From NCBI RefSeq assembly GCF_003245365.1, contig NZ_NBIU01000026.1, forward strand, positions 1-32,040: DNA of 32,040 bases, given 5' to 3'. Source of the stretch: Helicobacter valdiviensis (GTDB taxonomy: Bacteria; Campylobacterota; Campylobacteria; Campylobacterales; Helicobacteraceae). Positions 26,564 to 32,040 of the stretch are shown piece by piece. The position numbers were made by a program, and so were the translations under genes. Below the pieces are notes generated by a model that was not told the origin of the DNA, did not search any database, and saw only the letters and a program-made list of their open reading frames with translations. Every line of letters begins with the position of its first letter. The stretch's first letter is position 1.

Positions 26564-26791
26564 TTAAGGTTTTTGGATTAAAAATCTAAGTGTTGGGCCA
26601 TCTTGATTGATTTCTAAAACTTTATAGCCATGGTTTTTTGCATCTTGGGGTATAGAATTAATGCTTTGGGGACAATCACAAAGCACTTCTAAAATTTCTC
26701 CACTTTTTAATTGAGGCAATGCTTCTAAAGTAGCAATAGCAGGATAAGGACAAGCCTCACCTTCTAAATTGAGTGTATAAGTTATTTTCAT
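26564..26791 (-). CDS. YedF/TusA-like sulfurtransferase-family protein
   Basis: The 75-residue protein has the TusA/YedF/SirA fold signature CPxP at Cys14-Pro17 (EACPYPAI) and a second cysteine pair, Cys38 and Cys40, in VLCDCPQSI. The CDCPQS segment is characteristic of YedF-like rather than TusA proteins, as I recall. TusA relays persulfide for tRNA thiolation; YedF members are linked to YedE permeases and sometimes to selenium genes. The stop is one base from the GNAT start, and the gene follows the exported cysteine-paired protein by 9 bp, so all belong to the yedE transcript. The carried atom, sulfur or selenium, cannot be decided here: no selD or selA is in the window. Confidence 0.87.
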   Translation of the reverse strand: MKITYTLNLEGEACPYPAIATLEALPQLKSGEILEVLCDCPQSINSIPQDAKNHGYKVLEINQDGPTLRFLIQKP

Positions 26792-26800
26792 AATTTCTCC

Positions 26801-27508
26801 TTATAAATTCCAAAGTTGATTGCGGTATTGCGTTTCTTTTTCTAAGTAAGTTTTGTGATTTTCTTGTAAGTTTTTAAACTCCTTAGTATCGCCAAAGACT
26901 TTTTGAAAATTTTTATCGCCTAATTTGCTTAAAAAATGGTAGGCTTGATAAAGTTCTAAAGATTTTAAATTGCTATTTTGCTCTTTGGTATAAAAATCTA
27001 TACTTTGTTTAGCTGTATTTATAGCATAATTTAATCTTTCTGATTTGTCTTCTTTGGTTTTTAAACTTTCATTTGTGGAAGCTAGAAGATAATAAGCTTT
27101 GTAAATACTGCTTTTTAATGAGGGGCGGATATTAGGAAGATTTGTCATTGTATCATAAAGAGCAGTAGCTTTTTGAAGCTCCTTTGCGTCTTTGTTCTTT
27201 ATGGCATTTTTGGTAAAAATTCCTATTTTATTGTGTAAAATAAGCAGTTCATAATCACAAGCTTTCGCTTCTTTGTTTAGACAGGCATTTTGGTATTGCT
27301 TTTCAAAGCTATTAAGCTCTTCTAAAGAGTTTGCTTGCGAGATACAAGCTTCTATTAAACCTTTCTTGCAATATTTTTCATCTATATTCTTTGCATTTTC
27401 TTTTCCTTGATATACAAGGATAGTTTCGCTTTGATAATCGCTAAAAAGATCTGCATAAGCAGAGGAGGCTAAAAAAAGTGCAGGTAAAATAAATTTATGT
27501 ATTTGCAT
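26801..27508 (-). CDS. Exported protein with two Cys-x7-Cys pairs (Sel1/Hcp-like)
   Basis: I read the start as ATG at 27508, preceded by AAAGGAAAA on the minus strand; a TTG at 27535 would add nine residues and lacks a ribosome-binding site. The 235-residue product begins with a clear Sec signal peptide (KFILPALFLASSAYA, cleavage near residue 19). Cys47/Cys55 and Cys76/Cys84 form two pairs with seven residues between, as in the disulfide hairpins of Helicobacter cysteine-rich (Hcp) and other Sel1-like repeat proteins, though the repeats are degenerate. The rest is helical and Lys/Glu-rich. The start lies within the last codons of yedE (14-nt overlap). Function unknown; the context suggests a periplasmic partner of the YedE/YedF system. 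Confidence 0.75.
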   Translation of the reverse strand: MQIHKFILPALFLASSAYADLFSDYQSETILVYQGKENAKNIDEKYCKKGLIEACISQANSLEELNSFEKQYQNACLNKEAKACDYELLILHNKIGIFTKNAIKNKDAKELQKATALYDTMTNLPNIRPSLKSSIYKAYYLLASTNESLKTKEDKSERLNYAINTAKQSIDFYTKEQNSNLKSLELYQAYHFLSKLGDKNFQKVFGDTKEFKNLQENHKTYLEKETQYRNQLWNL

Positions 27509-28721
27509 AGTTTTTCCTTTGGTTAAATTTTGCAAAAAAATATCTTTTATACATTAAGACTAAAGCAAACATTAATCCAAAAAGAAATAGATTAATGCTA
27601 AAGCCACCTAAATTACCAAATTCTGTTAAAAGATTAATTTTAGCACCACTTTTAAAAGCGGTGGGTAAAAAATCATAAGTTAAAGCCAAAATCATTGTTC
27701 CTAGGATATTAGCAACCCCCACAATCATAAAATGGCTTTGTCCCTCGCATGCTCTATAAGTCCAACCACATTCACAACCTCCTGCAAATACAATTCCAAA
27801 ACCAAATAAAAATGCTCCTAGTGCTACAGCAGGGCTTAGCTCAATCACTTTGCTAGAGTTTCCACCCAAAATAAAAGCAAAAGCAATGAGGGAGGCAATT
27901 ACCATACCAAGAATTGCACCTTTTATAGCATTATCTCTGCCAAATAAAAATAAATCTCTAAAGCAAGAGGTAAAGCAAATTTGTCCGCGTGCGATGATAA
28001 AGCCAAATGTAAAGCCAAAAATGAGTGCTAAGGCTAGTAGGCTTTGTTTGTTTGCTAAAGTGATATTGCCATTTGTGCTTAGAAGATAAGCCACCCAAAA
28101 TAAAAATGCAATAAAAATTGCACTGCCTAAAACAAAATGAAGCCTTGCTCTGCCTTGCTGTTTGATAAGAGAGCAGTTTTCTTTATCAGTGCGGATAAGT
28201 TTGGCTTTGGGTTTAAAAAGAGGGAGATTGCAAACTTTTACCGCTAGATAAATCCCAAAAACCATAAAAATAGTAAAAAGCCAAGTGTGTAAAGAAAAAT
28301 AGGGTAAGCCTGTAAAAAAGTCTGCTAAATTACAACCAAAGGCCAATCTTGCACCATAACCAGAAAGAAGTCCGCCTATTATAGCTTGGATGATTCTAAT
28401 TTTGCTAGCAGGGAGGCGAAATTTTACTTTATTTGCCCAAAGTGCTGCAACAATAGCTCCTATAAACATACCTATAAGCATAACTCCATCGCTTCTTGTT
28501 AGAGGAGTTCCACTTAAATTTTGTATTTTATAATAAGAATACCCTTCTAAATCCATTCCAAAAAGCTCTAAGAATTCACCGCCCCAGCGCGTCATTTCGC
28601 CAGTTACAGCCCAAACGCCACCAAAAATTCCAAAATACACCGCACTTAAAATTCCAAGCGCTATTAAAGATTTGGAATTGTCCCAAAAGTTGATTAAATA
28701 TTTTTGTTTAAAAGAATGCAT
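27495..28721 (-). CDS. yedE: YeeE/YedE family membrane permease
   Basis: The 408-residue inner-membrane protein has about ten hydrophobic segments and two pseudo-symmetric halves. Family cysteines are present: GCNLADFFTGL in the first half, RGQICFTSCFRDLFLFGRD in the middle, and GGCECGWTYRACEGQ in the second half. YeeE of this family imports thiosulfate. The YedE subgroup with a linked YedF protein is annotated as a putative selenium transporter; the FTSCFRDLFLF and CEGQ motifs fit that subgroup. It is the first gene of the yedE-exported protein-yedF-GNAT run and has a consensus promoter and a palindrome in its leader. Sulfur versus selenium is unresolved. Confidence 0.87.
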   Translation of the reverse strand: MHSFKQKYLINFWDNSKSLIALGILSAVYFGIFGGVWAVTGEMTRWGGEFLELFGMDLEGYSYYKIQNLSGTPLTRSDGVMLIGMFIGAIVAALWANKVKFRLPASKIRIIQAIIGGLLSGYGARLAFGCNLADFFTGLPYFSLHTWLFTIFMVFGIYLAVKVCNLPLFKPKAKLIRTDKENCSLIKQQGRARLHFVLGSAIFIAFLFWVAYLLSTNGNITLANKQSLLALALIFGFTFGFIIARGQICFTSCFRDLFLFGRDNAIKGAILGMVIASLIAFAFILGGNSSKVIELSPAVALGAFLFGFGIVFAGGCECGWTYRACEGQSHFMIVGVANILGTMILALTYDFLPTAFKSGAKINLLTEFGNLGGFSINLFLFGLMFALVLMYKRYFFAKFNQRKNYANT

Positions 28722-28747
28722 AAAAAAGTCCTGATGTTAATGTATTT

Positions 28748-28762
28748 TGTCAAACCTTGACA
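28748..28762 (-). promoter_or_regulatory. Palindromic candidate operator in the yedE leader
   Basis: TGTCAA-ACC-TTGACA is a perfect 6-bp inverted repeat with a 3-nt centre, located 12-26 bp past the -10 box of yedE, roughly at +5 to +19 of the transcript. That is a good repressor position. The half-sites are the same hexamers seen around the clpB promoter. A hairpin role in the mRNA leader is possible too. Confidence 0.5.
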
Positions 28763-28773
28763 CAAAAAGTGCA

Positions 28774-28802
28774 ATTATATATTTTCTAAAAAATTTTGTC
28801 AA
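28774..28802 (-). promoter_or_regulatory. Consensus sigma-70 promoter of yedE
   Basis: On the minus strand TTGACA (28802-28797) and TATAAT (28779-28774) are separated by exactly 17 bp. Such perfect two-box promoters are rare in this group. It lies 53 bp before the yedE start codon. Confidence 0.7.
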
Positions 28803-28904
28803 AAATTTTTAGGCTCCAAGATGAGGTGTGTAAATTTAAAATAAGGATAAAAGTTTGCAAGGAGAGGGAATGTAAAGGGTAAAATATAAAAAATTTAATG
28901 AAAA

Positions 28905-28925
28905 TTTGGGGGCAAAGCCCCAAAA
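28905..28925. terminator. GC-rich hairpin, likely bidirectional terminator
   Basis: TTTGGGGGC and GCCCCAAAA form a stem with an AAA loop and one bulged G. On the minus strand it is followed by ATTTTC, giving an intrinsic terminator for the autotransporter gene. On the plus strand it is followed by AAAAAC, so termination there is less likely. Confidence 0.6.
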
Positions 28926-28940
28926 ACAAGGAGATTAAAC

Positions 28941-28962
28941 AAGCCCTCTTTTAGAGGGGGGC
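28941..28962 (-). terminator. First terminator hairpin after the autotransporter gene
   Basis: GCCCTCT (28943-28949) and AGAGGGGGGC (28953-28962) pair with a short TTT loop and bulged Gs, beginning 6 nt past the autotransporter stop codon. On the minus strand the arm is followed by TTGTTTAAT. With the hairpin at 28905-28925 it makes a tandem terminator. Confidence 0.6.
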
Positions 28963-28968
28963 AGATTA

Positions 28969-31767
28969 TTAAAACCTGTATTTTAATCCGATATTTCCAC
29001 TTAGATAGGTTTCATTTTTGGAATCTATTTTGCCTGCCAAGATTTGCTTAGCACCTACGCCAATATTTAAGCTTAAATCATTGTTTAGATCCATATTGCC
29101 ACCTATGAGAAGTTGTCCATAAGTCTTTTTCTTGTCATCTCCTGCGATTTTAAAGGTAGTGTTTGAGCCTACAAAACTTCCTACATAATCGTTTCCGTTA
29201 TTGATGATGTATTGTTCTAACTTTGGAGTGGCATAAAAATAAGAAGAGCTATTAAGATATTTTCTTAATTCCACACCTAGTTCCAAACTTGCAGAATTGT
29301 TTGTGTTTTTATGCACATTTTGTGCTAGGATTGTGCCTTTCTCTGAGTAGCTAGGAGTTTTGGTATAGTAGTAGTTTGCACCCACAAATGGTTTTACAAA
29401 CAGACCCTCATTAAAGCTAAATACCTTACCTACATTAGCAGAAATTCCAAAAAATCTTCTGTTAAAATCTGAAGAGTTTGTGCCTAAGTATGTGTGGATA
29501 TCTTGATTGGTTTTGCCAATTTGTCCAAAGATTTTAAAGTTTGTTTCAAAATCGTTAGGAAGTTTGATGAGAGAATACAAGCCTAGTTGGAAATTATCAG
29601 AATCTTGTTTTAAGTTATTGTCTTTCAAACTTGCATCTGCATAAGTGAAATAAGCACCCAAAAGCACACTTTCATTAATATTTTTATCGGCACCTATGCT
29701 AATTCCATACACTCCGCCACTATTGCCATCAATAATATTTGCTCCTCCAAATACATTTGCCCATACGCTATTGTTATAGCTTTCATAATAATCATATTTT
29801 GCATCTGTCGCCAAAGAAGCAAAGTAGGTCTTAGAATAAGGATTGTTAAACTTTGCAAATCTTCCACCAATAGCCATATCATTAGAGATATTTACAGCAC
29901 TGATTGCAGAGCTTGATCCATTAGAACTAGAAGCTACATTTTTAGCATTATCTCTTGTAGATTTAAAGAAATTATTATTGGTAATTACACTTAGGATTTT
30001 GCCTGCATCGTGCTTGGTGCTTGCAATAGAGTCTAAAATCCCATATGATTCGTTGATATTTCCAGAATTGCTAATAGCATTTGACATACTTACAAGATTA
30101 TTAGAATCAAGTAATAGCCCAGCTGTTAAAGTTTGATTTTTATTTTTTAATGAATTTATAGAGTGGTTAGCTACTTGAGAATTGCCTCCAGCCATAATTG
30201 CGCCTAAAAGTTTATTGATATTTGTCTCATTGGCAACATTTGTTAGGGCTGTGCTTCTTTTTTCTAAGTCTTTAGAAGCATTGGCTAGGTTATTTGCTAG
30301 GTTTGTGGCTGTATTTAGTTCAGCTTTGGCACTAGATTCGGCTTTTTTGGCTTCATTTAGGGCAGTTCGCGCTACTTCCAAAGCTTTTTTATTTTCTTCA
30401 GTTTTGTTTTTGTTGTAAGTATCTTGAGCTGTATTAAATGCAACTTCTTTATCTTTGGTGATATTTTGTGCTTGCATGTAAGCAGTATTTTTATCTCCCT
30501 TATCCTTATCTGCTTCTGTTTTGGCATTATCAATTTTTATTTTGGCAGCATCTACAAGAGTTTTTTCTGTAATTGCTTTGCTTTTTAAAAGTTCTAGCAT
30601 TTCTTTTTTGTCAAGCCCTTTTGCTTCTCCATTGACATAAAGAATTTTGCCATCTTTTGAAAGGGCAAGTGTGTAATCAAGTCCCAAAGCAGTTGTTAAA
30701 GCAGAGCCATCTACATCTGCCCCAGCACTACCTTTTGTAAAGATATTTAGTTCATATTTGCCTGCTTCTAGCAAGTTTTTATTGGTGAGTAAATCTTTAA
30801 TATCTGTAGAGTAAGAGATTTTATCAATAGAATTATTTGAGCCTTGTTCTATTGGATTTGAAGTGAATTTGCCACCTACTTGGACTAAATCAAATTTGCC
30901 CACAAGATTTTTTGTGTCTTCTAGACTAAATTTAGTATTTTTAATATCTGCATTACCTTTAACCTTAATTGTATTATTAGCAAGCGTAATGCTATTGGCT
31001 CCGCTATTTAATGTAAAGTTTTTTCCAATAGAGATGTTGGAATATTTTGAAATGAGTTCTAAATCTTTAGCGGTAAAATTTCCTGTTGTAGTCAAAAAGC
31101 CACTGTTAAGTTCAAATTCTCCTCCATTGGTTAGAGTGATGTTATTAGCATTCATTTTTCCATTTTTGTGGATAGCTATTTCTGCTTTATTGGTTAATTC
31201 TAAATCTTTCAAATTGAGTTGCCCATTATTTACCAAAACGCCCGAATTGGATTCTAGTGTAGTTTTGCCATTAACATCCAGTTTTGAATCATAAACTATC
31301 AATCCCGCTTGACTTTTAAGTAATAATGCAGAATCTGTATTGCTTAAGCCTGTAATTTTAGAGTTTTTTCCTACTAACAGTAAAGTTTGGTTGGCTCCAT
31401 CGCCTATAATTGTGCTTTTGGAGCTTATTTCAAATCCATAGGCAGAGCTTGTATCAATTTTATCTATATTGATTAGTTTTGCTCCTCCAAAATTTGCATC
31501 TTTTTTAATAGTGATTGTATGATCTTTAGAGCCTTCAATTTTAATATCTTTTACTCCAAGGGAATCTTTTGTAAAATCATAATTGATTTCAGAATCTGCT
31601 TTTAAAAGCTCTGCATCCTTTTTTGTGGTATAGTTACCATCTTTTTTGACAGATTCAAAGTTTTTATCAAAGTTTGTCTTGTCGCTGATAGTTGCAGCAT
31701 TGACACCAACACTCAAAAAAGCAAGCCCCACAAGTGCACGACTTGCAATAACGGATAATTTTGTCAT
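28969..31767 (-). CDS. Autotransporter (type V secretion) with coiled-coil passenger segment
   Basis: The 932-residue protein starts with a Sec signal peptide (MTKLSVIASRALVGLAFLSVGVNA, cleavage near residue 24). A passenger rich in Asn, Thr, Gly and alternating beta segments (about 30-310) looks like a beta-helix. Residues about 384-505 are Ala/Lys/Glu/Asn-rich with heptad character, a probable coiled coil, unusual inside a passenger. A linker follows, then a C-terminal beta-barrel (about 665-932) with strands such as VLLGAYFTYADASL and FVKPFVGANYYYTK, ending in LSGNIGLKYRF with the terminal Phe expected by the BAM machinery. No protease triad or RGD-type motif was noticed. Adhesin or toxin roles are both possible. 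It has tandem terminators and a 121-bp gap to a divergent frame. Confidence 0.9.
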   Translation of the reverse strand: MTKLSVIASRALVGLAFLSVGVNAATISDKTNFDKNFESVKKDGNYTTKKDAELLKADSEINYDFTKDSLGVKDIKIEGSKDHTITIKKDANFGGAKLINIDKIDTSSAYGFEISSKSTIIGDGANQTLLLVGKNSKITGLSNTDSALLLKSQAGLIVYDSKLDVNGKTTLESNSGVLVNNGQLNLKDLELTNKAEIAIHKNGKMNANNITLTNGGEFELNSGFLTTTGNFTAKDLELISKYSNISIGKNFTLNSGANSITLANNTIKVKGNADIKNTKFSLEDTKNLVGKFDLVQVGGKFTSNPIEQGSNNSIDKISYSTDIKDLLTNKNLLEAGKYELNIFTKGSAGADVDGSALTTALGLDYTLALSKDGKILYVNGEAKGLDKKEMLELLKSKAITEKTLVDAAKIKIDNAKTEADKDKGDKNTAYMQAQNITKDKEVAFNTAQDTYNKNKTEENKKALEVARTALNEAKKAESSAKAELNTATNLANNLANASKDLEKRSTALTNVANETNINKLLGAIMAGGNSQVANHSINSLKNKNQTLTAGLLLDSNNLVSMSNAISNSGNINESYGILDSIASTKHDAGKILSVITNNNFFKSTRDNAKNVASSSNGSSSAISAVNISNDMAIGGRFAKFNNPYSKTYFASLATDAKYDYYESYNNSVWANVFGGANIIDGNSGGVYGISIGADKNINESVLLGAYFTYADASLKDNNLKQDSDNFQLGLYSLIKLPNDFETNFKIFGQIGKTNQDIHTYLGTNSSDFNRRFFGISANVGKVFSFNEGLFVKPFVGANYYYTKTPSYSEKGTILAQNVHKNTNNSASLELGVELRKYLNSSSYFYATPKLEQYIINNGNDYVGSFVGSNTTFKIAGDDKKKTYGQLLIGGNMDLNNDLSLNIGVGAKQILAGKIDSKNETYLSGNIGLKYRF

Positions 31768-31786
31768 TTTTACTCCTTAAAATTAA

Positions 31787-31806
31787 TATCAATCATAGAA
31801 TTGATA
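31787..31806 (-). promoter_or_regulatory. Inverted repeat in the autotransporter leader, with nearby -10
   Basis: TATCAAT (31787-31793) and ATTGATA (31800-31806) form a 7-bp inverted repeat with a 6-nt centre, 19-39 bp before the autotransporter start codon. A -10-like TATACT (minus strand, 31819-31814) lies just upstream, so the repeat falls near the transcription start. Another exact TATAAT on the minus strand sits at 31912-31907, next to the poly-G tract. Candidate operator or leader hairpin. Confidence 0.4.
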
Positions 31807-31888
31807 GTTACATAGTATAGGTTATAAAATTAATTATGACTTATAAAAATAAATCATAAAAAATAAAAAATCTTAAAATTCATGTAAA

Positions 31889-32040
31889 ATGTCCTTAAAA
31901 GTTCGTATTATAGGTAGTTTTACTGTATTGGCGGGGGGGGGGGGGGGAATTTTTTTGGTTTTTTCAAAAAAGAAACTTTTTTTCCCAAAAAATTTTTTTT
32001 TTGGGTGTTTATGGCCTGTTCTTTTTTACCCCTCCCCACC
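31889..32040 (+). CDS. Partial open frame through a poly-G tract, runs off the window
   Basis: An ATG at 31889 opens a frame that stays free of stops to the window end (50 codons). It begins MSLKVRIIGSFTVLAGGGGG, which resembles the basic-then-hydrophobic first membrane segment of sensor or chemoreceptor proteins. The Gly run is the 15-G tract 31933-31947, and the frame then continues IFLVFSKKK. There is no clear Shine-Dalgarno. The sequence after the tract is abnormally rich in homopolymers and may be unreliable, so I trust only the part before it. If real, slippage in the G tract would switch the gene on and off. Confidence 0.3.
   Translation, partial: MSLKVRIIGSFTVLAGGGGGIFLVFSKKKLFFPKNFFFGCLWPVLFYPSP
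31933..31947. repeat. Poly-G tract of 15 (candidate contingency locus)
   Basis: Fifteen consecutive Gs stand in otherwise AT-rich DNA 166 bp upstream of the autotransporter start. G/C homopolymers of this length are the standard phase-variation device in Campylobacter and Helicobacter. It lies both inside the partial forward frame from 31889 and at the -35 position of a minus-strand TATAAT (31912-31907) pointing to the autotransporter, so either a translational or a transcriptional switch is possible. Confidence 0.6.

Noticed and set aside
27509-27535. TTG start for the exported cysteine-paired protein
   Set aside because: No ribosome-binding site, and it puts extra residues before a signal peptide that begins properly at the ATG at 27508.
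31860-31888. Nine-codon leader peptide (MNFKIFYFL) on the minus strand before the autotransporter
   Set aside because: An AAGGA precedes the ATG, but nine AT-rich codons are expected by chance and nothing else supports it.

Overview
The window is AT-rich DNA with short intergenic gaps and Campylobacterota-type gene content. Several gene orders agree, from memory, with Campylobacter and Helicobacter genomes: rpsB-tsf-ABC ATPase-fliR, DUF507-carA, bioF-bioG-bioC, and putA/putP close to a YedE/YedF pair. The large autotransporter, the poly-G tract and the gene mix favour an enterohepatic Helicobacter. The species is inference; no rRNA gene is present to settle it.

Layout. Positions 1-1427 hold the tail of an unidentified gene and then a repeat-rich, nearly gene-free stretch: a long hairpin, a three-unit degenerate tandem repeat, two inverted repeats, a possible 21-residue membrane peptide, and a GC-richer patch with a duplicated 40-bp segment. 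Positions 1428-4739 (minus) carry the translation/flagellar operon rpsB-tsf-ABC ATPase-fliR. Positions 4997-7645 (plus) encode PEP carboxylase. Positions 7788-12574 (minus) hold an MFS transporter, clpB with a consensus sigma-70 promoter, and an aspartate/glutamate racemase. Positions 12697-16957 (plus) form a tightly coupled run DUF507-carA-bioF-bioG-bioC, linking pyrimidine/arginine precursor synthesis to biotin synthesis. Positions 17008-19181 hold an EI24 membrane protein coupled to dnaB. Positions 19325-20830 hold an MFS transporter and a one-domain rhodanese. Positions 21009-25993 are putA-putP, for uptake and oxidation of proline to glutamate. Positions 25990-28721 (minus) hold a YedE/YedF-type sulfur/selenium pair, an exported protein with paired cysteines, and a GNAT acetyltransferase gene interrupted by one UGA codon. 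Positions 28969-31767 (minus) encode a 932-residue autotransporter. Divergent to it, at the right edge, an open frame runs through a 15-G tract to the end of the window.

Most of the window is ordinary core metabolism. The parts worth a second look are the left-hand repeat region with its microprotein, the GNAT gene with a stop codon followed by 38 intact codons, the TTGACA/TGTCAA half-sites at the clpB and yedE promoters, the Hcp-like cysteine pairs in the yedE-linked exported protein, and the homopolymer-rich right edge.
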